Shown in pieces: positions 33,108-43,600 of a DNA stretch of 64,000 nt. The translations under genes were made by a program, and so were the position numbers. The number at the start of each line of letters is the position of its first letter. Position 1 is the stretch's first letter. The DNA comes from Cronobacter muytjensii ATCC 51329 (GTDB lineage Bacteria > Pseudomonadota > Gammaproteobacteria > Enterobacterales > Enterobacteriaceae), in assembly GCF_001277195.1 (NCBI RefSeq), contig NZ_CP012268.1, positions 3,782,001-3,846,000 of the forward strand. The letters run 5' to 3'. The notes beneath the pieces are model-generated. The model did no database searches. It saw only the letters and a list, made by a program, of their open reading frames with translations, and was not told the origin of the DNA.

Positions 33108-35759
33108 ATGAACGAACAATATTCCGCTTTGCGAAGCAATGTCAGTATGCTCGGCAAGTTGCTCGGGGATACCATCAAGGATGCGCTGGGAGAAAACATC
33201 CTTGACCGCGTAGAAACAATCCGCAAATTGTCGAAGTCTTCCCGTGCTGGCAATGAAGCAGACCGCCAGGCGCTGTTAACCACGCTGCAAAATCTTTCCA
33301 ATGACGAACTGCTGCCGGTGGCCCGCGCGTTCAGCCAGTTCCTGAATCTGGCTAACACGGCCGAGCAATACCACAGCATCTCGCCAAAAGGCGAGGCCGC
33401 CAGCAACCCGGAAATTATCGCCCGTACCCTGCGTAAGCTCAAAGACCAGCCCACTATCAACGAAAACGCCATCCGCCAGGCCGTGGAAGCGCTGTCGCTG
33501 GAGCTGGTGCTGACCGCGCACCCGACTGAAATCACCCGCCGCACCCTGATCCACAAAATGGTCGAAGTGAATAACTGTTTAAAACAGCTCGACCACAAAG
33601 ACATTGCCGATTATGAGCGCAACCAGATCATGCGCCGCCTGCGCCAACTGATTGCGCAGTCCTGGCATACTGACGAGATCCGTAAAAATCGCCCAAGCCC
33701 GGTGGATGAAGCCAAATGGGGCTTCGCCGTGGTGGAAAACAGCCTCTGGGAAGGCGTGCCGAATTATCTGCGTGAGCTTAACGAACAGCTCGAAGCGCAT
33801 CTCGATTACAAGCTGCCGGTCGATTTCGTGCCGGTGCGTTTCACTTCCTGGATGGGCGGCGATCGCGACGGCAACCCGAATGTCACCGCCGATATCACCC
33901 GCCACGTCCTGCTGCTGAGCCGCTGGAAAGCAACCGATCTGTTCCTGAAAGATATCCAGGTGCTGATTTCCGAGCTCTCAATGGTGGAATGCAGCGACGC
34001 GCTGCGCGACTACGTTGGCACTGAAGGGGCGCAGGAGCCGTACCGCTATCTGCTTAAAGGGCTGCGCGCGCAGCTGCTGGCGACTCAGGGCTGGCTGGAA
34101 GCCCGCCTGAAGGGCCAGAAACTGCCGAAACCGCAGGGCCTGCTGACGCAGAACGAACAGCTCTGGGAACCGCTCTACGCCTGCTATCAGTCGCTGGTCT
34201 CCTGCGGGCTTGGGATCATCGCCAACGGCGAACTGCTCGACACCCTGCGCCGCGTCAAAGCGTTCGGCGTGCCGCTGGTGCGTATCGACATCCGTCAGGA
34301 GAGCACCCGCCACACCGAAGCGCTGGGTGAGCTGACCCGCTATCTCGGCATCGGCGACTATGAAAGCTGGTCGGAAGCCGATAAACAGGCGTTCCTTATC
34401 CGCGAGCTGAATTCCAAACGCCCGCTGCTGCCGCGCCAGTGGGAGCCGAGCGACAACACCCGCGAAGTGCTCGACACCTGTAAAGTCATCGCCGAAGCGC
34501 CGAAAGGCTCGATCGCCGCTTATGTCATCTCGATGGCGAAAACGCCGTCCGACGTGCTGGCCGTCCACCTGCTGCTGAAAGAGGCGGGTATTGGCTTCGC
34601 GCTGCCGGTCGCGCCGCTGTTTGAAACGCTCGACGATCTGAACAACGCCAACGATGTCATGACCCAGTTGCTGAACATCGACTGGTATCGTGGTTTCATT
34701 CAGGGCAAACAGATGGTGATGATTGGCTATTCCGACTCCGCGAAAGACGCGGGCGTGATGGCCGCTTCCTGGGCGCAATACCAGGCGCAGGACGCGCTCA
34801 TCAAAACCTGCGAGAAAGCGGGCATCGCGCTCACGCTCTTTCATGGTCGCGGCGGCTCTATTGGCCGCGGCGGCGCGCCCGCCCATGCGGCGCTGCTCTC
34901 TCAGCCGCCAGGCAGCCTGAAAGGCGGTCTGCGCGTCACCGAACAGGGCGAGATGATCCGCTTTAAATACGGTCTGCCGGAAGTCACCATCAGCAGCCTG
35001 TCGCTCTACACCAGCGCGATTCTGGAAGCGAACCTGCTGCCGCCGCCGGAGCCGAAAGCCGCCTGGCGACACATCATGGATGAGCTGTCCGATATCTCCT
35101 GCGCCATGTACCGCGGCTACGTGCGCGAAAACAAAGACTTCGTGCCGTATTTCCGTTCGGCTACGCCGGAGCAGGAGCTGGGCAAACTGCCGCTCGGCTC
35201 GCGTCCGGCGAAGCGCCGTCCGACCGGCGGCGTGGAATCGCTGCGCGCCATTCCGTGGATTTTCGCCTGGACCCAGAACCGTCTGATGCTGCCCGCCTGG
35301 CTTGGCGCCGGCGCCGCGCTGCAAAAAGTGGTCGAAGACGGTAAGCAGGACGAGCTGGAAACCATGTGCCGCGACTGGCCGTTCTTCTCCACACGCCTCG
35401 GCATGCTGGAGATGGTCTTTGCCAAAGCGGATCTGTGGCTGGCGGACTATTACGATCAGCGACTGGTGAAACCGGAGCTCTGGCCGCTCGGACAGGAGCT
35501 GCGCCAGTTGCTGGAAGCCGATATCAAAGTGGTGCTCGATATCGCCAACGACTCGCACCTGATGGCGGATCTGCCGTGGATTGCCGAGTCCATCCAGCTG
35601 CGTAACATCTATACCGACCCGCTGAACGTGCTGCAGGCGGAGCTGCTGCACCGCTCGCGCCAGGCGGAAGAAGAAGGCAAGCCAGCAGACCCATGCGTGG
35701 AGCAGGCGCTGATGGTCACCATCGCGGGCGTCGCGGCGGGTATGCGTAACACCGGCTAA
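33108..35759 (+). CDS. ppc: Phosphoenolpyruvate carboxylase
   Basis: Ppc carboxylates PEP to oxaloacetate, the main anaplerotic reaction on sugars. It has 883 residues, exactly the E. coli length. Visible motifs: the catalytic-histidine segment [24 protein letters not shown], the mobile loop [14 protein letters not shown], and the conserved C-terminal MRNTG. The start at 33108 ([11 protein letters not shown]) replaces an in-frame start eight codons earlier, since the family begins here. Oxaloacetate feeds the aspartate family, so ppc serves the thr/met/arg routes encoded nearby. Confidence 0.98.
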   Translation: MNEQYSALRSNVSMLGKLLGDTIKDALGENILDRVETIRKLSKSSRAGNEADRQALLTTLQNLSNDELLPVARAFSQFLNLANTAEQYHSISPKGEAASNPEIIARTLRKLKDQPTINENAIRQAVEALSLELVLTAHPTEITRRTLIHKMVEVNNCLKQLDHKDIADYERNQIMRRLRQLIAQSWHTDEIRKNRPSPVDEAKWGFAVVENSLWEGVPNYLRELNEQLEAHLDYKLPVDFVPVRFTSWMGGDRDGNPNVTADITRHVLLLSRWKATDLFLKDIQVLISELSMVECSDALRDYVGTEGAQEPYRYLLKGLRAQLLATQGWLEARLKGQKLPKPQGLLTQNEQLWEPLYACYQSLVSCGLGIIANGELLDTLRRVKAFGVPLVRIDIRQESTRHTEALGELTRYLGIGDYESWSEADKQAFLIRELNSKRPLLPRQWEPSDNTREVLDTCKVIAEAPKGSIAAYVISMAKTPSDVLAVHLLLKEAGIGFALPVAPLFETLDDLNNANDVMTQLLNIDWYRGFIQGKQMVMIGYSDSAKDAGVMAASWAQYQAQDALIKTCEKAGIALTLFHGRGGSIGRGGAPAHAALLSQPPGSLKGGLRVTEQGEMIRFKYGLPEVTISSLSLYTSAILEANLLPPPEPKAAWRHIMDELSDISCAMYRGYVRENKDFVPYFRSATPEQELGKLPLGSRPAKRRPTGGVESLRAIPWIFAWTQNRLMLPAWLGAGAALQKVVEDGKQDELETMCRDWPFFSTRLGMLEMVFAKADLWLADYYDQRLVKPELWPLGQELRQLLEADIKVVLDIANDSHLMADLPWIAESIQLRNIYTDPLNVLQAELLHRSRQAEEEGKPADPCVEQALMVTIAGVAAGMRNTG

Positions 35760-35783
35760 TCACACGCTTCACAGAGACAAAAC

Positions 35784-35807
35784 GCCCCGGCATGCCGGGG
35801 CTTTTTT
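35784..35807 (+). terminator. ppc terminator
   Basis: GCCCCGG-CATG-CCGGGGC followed by TTTTTT, 24 bp after the ppc stop. Confidence 0.93.
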
Positions 35808-36010
35808 ATGGCAGCGCTACAGGCCGCTCACCATGCTGACGCTGGCTTCACTTCGCGGTCCGCTGTCGCTGACATGCGTGTAACCGCCAGTAGCCTTGGC
35901 GGCGAACACATCGCACCGGGCCGCCCTGTACCGCAAAGCAACCCACGCCGGCACTCGCTTTGCGGTCTGGCTACCGTGCCCGGATGAGGCCCGGCGGCAT
36001 AACCGCAGCC
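35808..36010. other. Gene-free spacer between ppc and mqo
   Basis: About 200 bp between the two terminators of the convergent genes. It has GC-rich, partly palindromic segments (for example CCGCCAGTAGCCTTGGCGG), which suggests degenerate extragenic repeats. I saw no ORF. Confidence 0.4.
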
Positions 36011-36038
36011 AAAAAAGAAGGGAGGCCAGTGGCCTCCC
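36011..36038 (-). terminator. mqo terminator
   Basis: On the minus strand, GGGAGGCC-ACT-GGCCTCCC is followed by TTCTTTTTT, 22 bp after the mqo stop. Confidence 0.9.
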
Positions 36039-36059
36039 TTTGCGTAACATCCGTTTTGC

Positions 36060-37715
36060 TTACAGCGCCATATCGTGCTGCGGGCTTGCAGCCTGCGCCG
36101 GTTTGGCTTCCGGCAGCTTCTGCTGCGCGTCTTTCATCTGGATCACCGGCGGTTTGGTGAGCTGCAGCGTCGCGGCAGTCTCATCCCATACCTGCTGGGT
36201 CAGCGCCACGTTGCCGTTCAGCTTCTGACCGTAGCTCGGTACGATTTCACGCAGCTTCGCCTGCCACGCTTCTGATTTGAACTGCTCCGGGAAGAGCTGC
36301 TTAATCACGTTGATGGAGATAGGTGCCGCCGTTGACGCGCCAGGCGAGGCACCCAGCAGCGCGGCCAGGGTTTTCTGCTGGTCGGTGACGATTTCCGTAC
36401 CGAGTTTCAGCACACCGCCTTTCTCCGGGTCTTTCTTGATGATCTGCACACGCTGACCAGCCTGGATAAGCTTCCAGTCTTCTTTGCGCGCTGACGGGTA
36501 GTACTCTTTCAGCGCTTCAAAACGGTCGTCGTCGCTCAGCATGACCTGACCAATCAGGTATTTCACCAGATCAAAATTATCCAGGCCCACATCGGTCATC
36601 GGCATGAAGTTTTTAGTGGTGGTGGTGCTCAGCAGATCGAAGAAAGAGCCGTTTTTCAGGAACTTGGTCGAGAAGGTCGCGAACGGCCCGAACAGCACAA
36701 CGCGTTTGCCGTCCAGGAAACGGGCGTCAAGGTGCGGCACCGACATCGGCGGCGCGCCAACGGAGGCCTGACCATAGACTTTCTCGCCATGCTGACGCGC
36801 GATATCCGGGTTCTCAGAGACCAGGAACGAGCCGCCGACCGGGAAGCCCGCGTAGTTGTCCGCCTCCGGAATGCCGGTTTTTTGCAGTAGCTTCAGCGCG
36901 CCGCCGCCTGCGCCGATGAACACATATTTCGCGTCCACGGCATGCTCTTTCCCGGTGTTAACGTCGGTGATGGTGACGTGCCAGGAGTTATCGGCGTTGC
37001 GTTTGAAATCGGTGACTTCAGAAGACGTTTCCAGCTTGAAGTTGCTGGTTTTCTTCAGGCTGCCCACCAGCTGACGGGTGATTTCGCCATAGTTCACGTC
37101 GGTGCCGACCGGTGTCCAGGTCGCGGCTACGCGCTGCTTAGGATCGCGCCCTTCGATAATCAGCGGTGCCCACTTTTTGATCTGGCTCTGATCGGTGGAG
37201 AACTCCATGCCCTGGAACAGCGTGGTCTGCTGCAGCGCTTTGTAGCGTTTCGCCAGGTAATCAACGTTATCGCCCCAGACGAAGCTCATGTGCGGCGTGG
37301 AGTTAATAAAGGAGTGCGGATCGTTCAGCACGCCGCGCTTCACCTGAGAAGACCAGAACTGGCGCGAAATCATAAACGCCTCGTTGATCTCCAGCGCTTT
37401 GCTGACGTCAATCGAGCCATCGGCGCGCTCCGGCGTGTAGTTCAGCTCCATATTTGCGGAGTGACCCGTACCGGCGTTATTCCAGCCGTTAGAGGATTCG
37501 AGCGCCACGCCGTCGAGTTTTTCCACCATTAACTGTTTCCAGTCCGGCTGGATCTCCTGAAGGACAGTGCCGAGCGACGCGCTCATGATGCCGCCGCCAA
37601 TCAGCAGGACATCGGTTTTTTCCGTGGTGTTCTGCGCGTAAGCGGCTGAACTGACAAGTAATGCAATAAGAGAGAAAGCGGGAGCCTGCTTTCTGCTAAA
37701 GAGATTTTTAGACAT
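36060..37715 (-). CDS. mqo: Malate:quinone oxidoreductase
   Basis: Mqo is a peripheral FAD enzyme that oxidises malate to oxaloacetate and passes electrons to quinone. About 551 residues, with the FAD motif [15 protein letters not shown] and conserved [30 protein letters not shown] and [13 protein letters not shown] segments. The N-terminus carries a hydrophobic stretch [15 protein letters not shown], as in E. coli Mqo. The ATG at 37715 is preferred to a TTG three codons upstream. In E. coli mqo lies elsewhere; here it is convergent with ppc, so two oxaloacetate-producing enzymes are neighbours. Confidence 0.95.
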   Translation of the reverse strand: MSKNLFSRKQAPAFSLIALLVSSAAYAQNTTEKTDVLLIGGGIMSASLGTVLQEIQPDWKQLMVEKLDGVALESSNGWNNAGTGHSANMELNYTPERADGSIDVSKALEINEAFMISRQFWSSQVKRGVLNDPHSFINSTPHMSFVWGDNVDYLAKRYKALQQTTLFQGMEFSTDQSQIKKWAPLIIEGRDPKQRVAATWTPVGTDVNYGEITRQLVGSLKKTSNFKLETSSEVTDFKRNADNSWHVTITDVNTGKEHAVDAKYVFIGAGGGALKLLQKTGIPEADNYAGFPVGGSFLVSENPDIARQHGEKVYGQASVGAPPMSVPHLDARFLDGKRVVLFGPFATFSTKFLKNGSFFDLLSTTTTKNFMPMTDVGLDNFDLVKYLIGQVMLSDDDRFEALKEYYPSARKEDWKLIQAGQRVQIIKKDPEKGGVLKLGTEIVTDQQKTLAALLGASPGASTAAPISINVIKQLFPEQFKSEAWQAKLREIVPSYGQKLNGNVALTQQVWDETAATLQLTKPPVIQMKDAQQKLPEAKPAQAASPQHDMAL

Positions 37716-37841
37716 CACGATCAACTATCATTGAAAAATTAGCTGATTATTTTAACGCAACAATTAAAGTTTTAAAAATATTAAAACAAAAAATTAACAA
37801 CCATAGCGACCGTGAGGTTATATCGGACGTTTCGCAGGTAC

Positions 37842-37919
37842 TCACCGAAAATAGCGCGCTTTCATTTCGTTAAAATAACCCGCCGTTTCCGGATGCGTCT
37901 CCAGGAAACAGCCAGGCAT
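37842..37919 (-). other. Possible small ORF or gene fragment downstream of the PAS-MCP gene
   Basis: A 25-codon frame from ATG (37919) to TGA, MPGCFLETHPETAGYF..., is open for at least 20 more codons upstream with protein-like composition (RNDCSVLARNIPG). It ends in KARYFR. It lies between the PAS-MCP gene and mqo on the same strand. I recognise no family. It could be a short protein, a remnant of a lost gene, or chance. Confidence 0.25.
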
Positions 37920-37990
37920 AACCTTACCCGGAATATTACGCGCTAAAACACTACAGTCGTTGCGTTTATTCGTGTTACCACGGTGAATCG

Positions 37991-39280
37991 TCAGGCATTA
38001 ATGACCTTGCCGATCGCGTTAACCGCTTCGAGAATATTTTTGGCGTAGCCTTCAATCTCTTTAGTCAGCGTCAACGCCTCGCGTGAAATAGCCGTGGTGG
38101 ATGCCACCTCTTTGCCGCTGCGACAGATAGAATCCAGCGCGCTTTTCGTCAGATAATCGTTCTGCTCGGTGATGCGCGTTATTTTCCCGGTCGCGTCGTC
38201 AATACGGTCCGCCAGCGATTTCACTTCGGTGGCGACAACGGAAAATCCTTTACCGGCATCGCCCGCGCGCGCCGCTTCTACCGAGGCGTTTAATGACAAC
38301 AATTTAGTCTGGGTTGCTATCTGCGCGATAACCGACGACAGATCCATAATGCTTTCGGAATCATTTTTCAGGTTGGTGACGATGCCGATAACCTGCTCCA
38401 TATTGCTCTGGATATTTTCCATTGCCGATACGCAGTCATCTAAGGTCTTTCTTATCTCAACCGTTTTGGTCAGCGTTTCGCGGGAAACGGCTTCCGCCCT
38501 TTCGGTAGCCTGACGCTCGTCACGGCTTTTCATTACTTCAGCGGTCACGTCATAAGCAAATTTCACTACGCGATAGAGACGGCCTTTATCGTCAAAAACC
38601 GGGCTGTAGCTGGCGCGCAGCCAGAGTTCCTGACGGTGTTTGGTGATGCGGCGGAAGTCGCCCGAGGCGAATTCGCCGTGGTTCAACTTGCGCCAGAAAT
38701 CCGCGTATTCCGCGCTCATCGCGTACTCGCGCTCACAGAAGATACGGTGATGCTTGCCGATGATTTCGTTGAGTGTGTATCCGGACGCCTTACAGAAGTT
38801 CTCGTTCGCCGAGACGATGTGCCCGTCCGGCGTAAACTCAATAATCGCCATAGAGCGGTGCGCCGCTTTAAGAATAGCCTCTTTGTTCAGCGCGTCATGG
38901 ATCCTAGCCGAGATATCGCGCGCCAGCTTAAGAACATACTCTACGTTATTGTTTTTGCCGATAACCGGAATATAGTTCGCCTCCAGCCACATTTCGCTGC
39001 CATCTTTTTTATAGCGCAGGAATTTATCGCTGAAGGTTTCGCCGCGCCCAAGCCGCTGCCAGAACTGACGATATTCAGGGCTGGCGGCATATTCCGGCGA
39101 GCAGAAAATGCGGTGATGTTTACCCACCAGTTCGGTAAGCGAATATCCCATGGCGTTCTGAAAAGCCGGGTTCGCTTCCACAATCGTGCCATCGGGGCGG
39201 AAAAGAATAACCGCCATATGTTCTTTTACCGCTGTAAACGCCGCGTTGTTTTTTAAAATATTGGTTATCGTGCTAATCAT
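37991..39280 (-). CDS. Soluble PAS-PAS-MCP signalling protein, BdlA-like
   Basis: The 429-residue protein has two PAS domains (about 20-125 and 140-245) and a short methyl-accepting signalling domain (about 260-375) with hairpin tip IATQTKLLSLNASVEAARAG. There is no membrane segment and no signal peptide. The PASs share the repeated motif GKHHRIFC, so they look duplicated. This order matches Pseudomonas BdlA, a soluble PAS-PAS-MCP protein that drives biofilm dispersion; the match is by architecture. The start at 39280 is favoured because the longer frame would begin inside a flagellar-type -10 element. It could sense redox or oxygen through PAS cofactors, an inference. Confidence 0.85.
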   Translation of the reverse strand: MISTITNILKNNAAFTAVKEHMAVILFRPDGTIVEANPAFQNAMGYSLTELVGKHHRIFCSPEYAASPEYRQFWQRLGRGETFSDKFLRYKKDGSEMWLEANYIPVIGKNNNVEYVLKLARDISARIHDALNKEAILKAAHRSMAIIEFTPDGHIVSANENFCKASGYTLNEIIGKHHRIFCEREYAMSAEYADFWRKLNHGEFASGDFRRITKHRQELWLRASYSPVFDDKGRLYRVVKFAYDVTAEVMKSRDERQATERAEAVSRETLTKTVEIRKTLDDCVSAMENIQSNMEQVIGIVTNLKNDSESIMDLSSVIAQIATQTKLLSLNASVEAARAGDAGKGFSVVATEVKSLADRIDDATGKITRITEQNDYLTKSALDSICRSGKEVASTTAISREALTLTKEIEGYAKNILEAVNAIGKVINA

Positions 39281-39311
39281 TATTGCTATCCAGGAAGGTT
39301 TCTTACACAGC

Positions 39312-39338
39312 ATATCGGCAATAATGATTAAGGCATAA
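39312..39338 (-). promoter_or_regulatory. Candidate sigma-28 (FliA) promoter of the PAS-MCP gene
   Basis: Minus strand GCCGATAT (39,312-39,319) matches the flagellar -10 GCCGATAA at seven of eight positions and lies 32 bp before the chosen ATG. The -35 element, expected as TAAA 15 bp upstream, is only poorly matched (TTAT). Confidence 0.45.
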
Positions 39339-39583
39339 CGTCTATTTTTATATCGCTACGATAGCTGCCACCCCTGGTATTCTTAATAAGACAAAATCAA
39401 AACGTAATAAAAGGCGTGCTCGCAGTCGGAAATAGCAGTGGCGAGCTTAAACCTCCCGGAAGGAAGCGAAAAAGCGCTCTGATTTCGCTTAAGAGAAAAC
39501 AAACTGTACAGACGCCATTTACATTGTACACGTTTGTGACAGGCTGAAATATATGTTTTGTAACAATCGCGTTAACGTCACAC

Positions 39584-39606
39584 AAAAAAGGAGGCTTGCG
39601 CCTCCT
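39584..39606 (-). terminator. Terminator downstream of the cdi locus
   Basis: On the minus strand, AGGAGGC-GCAA-GCCTCCT is followed by TTTTTTG. It would end transcripts that read through cdiB-cdiA-cdiI. Confidence 0.8.
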
Positions 39607-39625
39607 CTCTGTAAGCCCGCAAGGG

Positions 39626-39856
39626 TTACACGGTTTTTAGTTCCAGCATTAGCGCAGTGACACCCATGCTTTCGTCCTCGGTCGTACGAGTAGGGTTAGA
39701 TACCGTATCAGCCGCTCCTGCGATGGTCCGGGACATTGCTGCGAGCTGTGAAGTTGCCAGGTTGCGCTTACTGAACCGTCTGTGAGAAGTAGCGTTACAT
39801 CCATAGTCCTGGTAAGCGTTTGTATTATGAATATGCACACTTCGCTTGCGACTCAC
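39626..39856 (-). pseudogene. Degenerate coding remnant downstream of cdiI
   Basis: A 76-codon frame ends in MSRTIAGAADTVSNPTRTTE... and ALMLELKTV, followed by a good terminator. A shifted frame over the same DNA reads MDVTLLLTDGSVSATWQLHSS, so a single protein may have been split by a frameshift near 39,750. I recognise no family. The surrounding 39.3-40.0 kb has no other supported gene; between this and cdiI another short frame (39,897-40,085) reads LLANSVALFEKCKAAMNADF. These may be leftovers of older cdi modules. Confidence 0.35.
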
Positions 39857-40008
39857 GGACGTTTTACGTCGTCACGTTCGCCAACCCTGACCGTTCTTAT
39901 CGTTCTGTTCGCAAAGAGCGGCGCTTCCAGCCGTTTTCCTGGCCCCCTTCAATGATAGGGAAGTCAGCATTCATCGCGGCTTTGCATTTTTCAAAGAGCG
40001 CCACAGAG

Positions 40009-40617
40009 TTAGCCAGGAGAAAAAACTGCCGGGAAATAATCATTAATTTTATCGTTATCCAGTACCCGATCAACCGTGAAATCAAGGGTGCTTGATACCG
40101 CTATACCACTGCGAAGCGCGGGCGGAAAATCTTTAACCGAAGCAAATTTTGTGGGCACTATATATCTGAAATAATCGCCCATTTTAGTTTCACCTTCATA
40201 TCCAAAAGGATAGTCTTGTCCCGGAGAAGAGCCTTCTACTCCCCAGTAAATAAACAACCCTTTATTAATAGCCAGGTTAGCATCGCTGTATTTCCCTGTT
40301 TTCGCCCACTCATTTTTTAATTTATTTATCACATATTCTTTATTGAGATTCTCCCTGAAACGCCATGCTGAGAATAAATCCACCGTAAAATCGCCGCATT
40401 TATCAGCAGGATAAGTTGAATAATCAGATGACTCTTCCCAGACGAACTCACTCATACTGTCAAGCAGTGCTTCAACATTATCAATGCACAACAATGCCTT
40501 AGGTAAATATCCAAAGCAGTTGTTAAGCATAAGGCTAACACGCCCGTATTTATCAGCGGCAAACCAGGTATAAATGCTACCAAATTCCGGCATCCATTCT
40601 ACGTTTAAGTTGTTCAT
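40009..40617 (-). CDS. cdiI: Putative CDI immunity protein
   Basis: The 202-residue, acidic, Trp/Tyr/Asp-rich soluble protein starts MNNLNVEWMPEFGSIYTW and contains EFVWEESSDYSTYPADKCGD and a YFRYIVPTKFASVKDFPPAL segment. There is no signal peptide or membrane segment. It begins 2 bp after the cdiA stop, exactly where the cognate immunity gene lies in cdiBAI loci, and shares the low GC content of the cdiA 3' end. It should bind and neutralise the deaminase-like CdiA-CT in the cytoplasm. The sequence belongs to no immunity family that I can name, so the role rests on position. Confidence 0.72.
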   Translation of the reverse strand: MNNLNVEWMPEFGSIYTWFAADKYGRVSLMLNNCFGYLPKALLCIDNVEALLDSMSEFVWEESSDYSTYPADKCGDFTVDLFSAWRFRENLNKEYVINKLKNEWAKTGKYSDANLAINKGLFIYWGVEGSSPGQDYPFGYEGETKMGDYFRYIVPTKFASVKDFPPALRSGIAVSSTLDFTVDRVLDNDKINDYFPAVFSPG

Positions 40618-40619
40618 TT

Positions 40620-43600
40620 TTAATTACCTTTAGGCCATGTTACTTGACAGTTTTCGCATGGAGGGATAACAGCGTCTGCGGGAATTGTCTCTTTCTTCCA
40701 GATATCACGCGGTCTAACCGCTTCTGTAAACTTTATCGTGGCAGGATCTGCACCTTGTCTAATCAACTGATCGGCAGCCGATACTTCTGCACAAGCACCC
40801 GCCTTATTTTTACAAAAACTGGTAAACTCTCCAACGCTTACACCTAACTTATCTTCAATATATTTTACAGTCTTTGGATCCAGCAATTCGGCTGAAACAT
40901 TAGCATTGCTGCTACCTATTGCTGTTTTGCCGGTTACAGGATCATACGCTCCTACCATAGTAGCATTTTTGCTGGCCTGCGTTTTAGAAGTGAATTTGTT
41001 TATTTCACCTACTAATTGCTCTTTTGTCTGTTGAGCAAGACTTTCGACATGAGAAACATTTGTTTGTGCAGAATGGGAGGCCTGTTCAATAATTCCGCTT
41101 AATGTTTCTTTAGAAATTTTCTGCCCAGTTTGTTTCTCAACCATTATCACAGCACTCATTTCAGAGAGCTGATCTAACAATTCTTTGCTTATCTTGCCTG
41201 TTGCGAGTACGCCAAAACCGGTTGGTAGCGCATCTCCCATCCCTGCTTCGGTCGCCCAAATGGTGACCTGATTGGCGCACAGAACTGGGTTAGCCGCGCA
41301 GGCAGTAGCGGCGGCCTGCGCGCTAGCTACCAGAGCCGGCGTTACAGTAATTGCCGCAGCACCGCTTATCCCGCCCCCTAATGCTAAAGCAATCGCTTTG
41401 TTAACCGCTTGTCCGCGCTTACACGCCGCACCGCCAGCATCTGTTGCACAGGAAAGGATGTCTTTACCATGCTCCTGAACAAAGATCGTATGACCCGGTT
41501 CTGTTCCTCCCATCAGGTTATTTTCGACGGTGGTTTTGCCGATCTGGGCACCAGCGGTTGCCGTCGCTGAGTTGTCTCCAACCAGACCGCCAGCAAGACC
41601 AGCGGCCAGCGTAGCCAGAGCGCTTACGTTCTGCTTTTGCTGCTCGTCCAGTTCACCAACTTGCTTGTTATACACATCGAGAGCGAGCTTCCCGACAATT
41701 TCGCCTGTTGCCGCACTGGCTGCGGCTGCAGCTGCATCTTTGTGCGTTGCCGCTGCCAGCGCGGCGTTCACCACAGCATGTGCAATAACTTTTGCGGTAT
41801 CGTCTTTAACGTTTTGTCCAATGAGGTAAGCAATTTCCGGCGCGGCGGCGCCCGCCAGCGCAGATTTAATGTCACCTCCCGCTAGCACCTGTACCGTCGC
41901 CGTCGCAGCGGAGATGCCACGTTGCAGCGCGCTGCCCGTACCATATTGAGCCTCTGCGGTTTTACCTGCCTGATCAGCAATCTCTTTAGCAGTTGGATTA
42001 AGATTGCCAAGCCCAACCAGCGTCTCTTTCGCCGCCTTCAGTGCGTCCGGGTCCTTCTTCGCTTTCTCTTTGGCAATTTCTCCATTTGTCCGAACGATAT
42101 CTGCTACCTGGCTACCAATCTCACCAATCAACTGTGCGGCCTGCAGGCGGTTCTGCTCTTTTTCCTTGTTGAATATTGGGCTGATGCTGTCATTAGCATG
42201 TTCCGTATCGCGGCTTAAGTTAACCAGCTCCTGCTGCTGGTTCACCTGGTCCCGAATAACAATGGCGCCGTCTGAAATCGCCGCCTGCGTGGTGCCCTGC
42301 GCATGGCCGCTGCTGCCAACGCCCGCCACCACATTACTGGCAAGGTTGCTGGCCACGTTTTTGAGCATGCTGGCGCCAGCGCTAATGCCACCACCGGAGT
42401 GGCTGACCTTGTAATCGGCTTCGTTGCTGATATCGCTAAAGCCGAGCGTGCCAGTATCCAGACGGTTTTTATCTGCCGTGGCGGTGGAGGCGATCACCGC
42501 GCCATCGAGCTGCGTATGGTTGCCGACGGTGATATCGAAGCCGCCTTTACCTGCATAAATACCGGACTGCTCCGCCACGCTGTCGAAGGTGCTGTGCATC
42601 TTGTCCTGGCTTAGGTTCAGGTAGCCGGAACCGGTCATTAAGCCGAAGGTGAAGCTGCCGCCCGCGCCGAAGCTGGTCTGCTTGCTGTCGTAGCGGTTGC
42701 TGTCCTGCTGGCTGGCGAGGGTCAGGTCGCGGTCCACGTCTGCCACCACTTTGTCGCCATTCACCTGTGCGCCAGTAAGCGTGGTGTCGCGACCGCTTTG
42801 CAGTTTGACCGTGCCGCCGCTGTCTACCGTCGTTTCGCTCCAGCGGATGCCGTTGCCTTTGTCGTGCCCTTTCGCCGCGTTCACATTGGCGAATACGCTA
42901 ATGCCACCGCCGTTGCTGCCGCCGCCGATGCTTACGCCGATACCGCCGCCGCTGCTGCTGTTTTTGCCGGTGGTTTTCTCGGTATTCGCCGCGCCGGTAA
43001 GCAGAATGTCATTCGCCGCGCTCAGCGTCGTGTCGCCTCCCGCCTTCAACTGGCTACCGCCGATGAGGATATCGCCGCTGTTGGCGCTGCCGCCTTTGCC
43101 GGTCGCGTTAATGGCAAGGTTATTCCCGGCATTCAGCGTGCTGCCTGATACCGTGTCGGTCTCCTGATGCTGCTGCGATTTTGATTTCTGGCTGGTAAGC
43201 GAAACGCTGACGCCAAAGCCGTTGCTCGGGTCGTTTGTCGCCTGTAGCAGATCTGAACCCTGAGAAGCCTGATAGCCTGAAAGCGCCGCTTTGGTGGCCT
43301 GCAACGCCGCTACCCGTCTGTCGCTGCTCTCTTTCGCCGACTGCGCGGCGCTCACGGCGCTGTTAAGCACGCTGCCCACCACGCCCGAAAGCGCCAGCGT
43401 CAACCCGCTGGATTTCTGCTCGAACTTCTCGTCACGGGTGCGTTTGTCGTGGCCCGGCTCGATCACTACGCTGTCGCCGGTAATCGCCAGGTCTTTGCCT
43501 GCGATAAGATCCGCGCCGCCCACGTGCGCCTGATTGCCTGCGGTAACCGTCACGTTGCCGCCCGTCGAGCCCACCGTGCTGGCGCTCTGGCTCTGGGTGG

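Noticed and set aside
33978..35651. 557-codon open frame antisense to ppc
   Set aside because: It lies entirely opposite a strongly conserved gene. The translation is rich in Arg, Gln and His, as produced by the reverse frame of GC-rich coding DNA, and no motif is recognisable.
39281..40008. Insertion sequence or integrase remnant beside the cdi locus
   Set aside because: I looked for transposase-like translations and terminal inverted repeats on both strands and saw none convincing.
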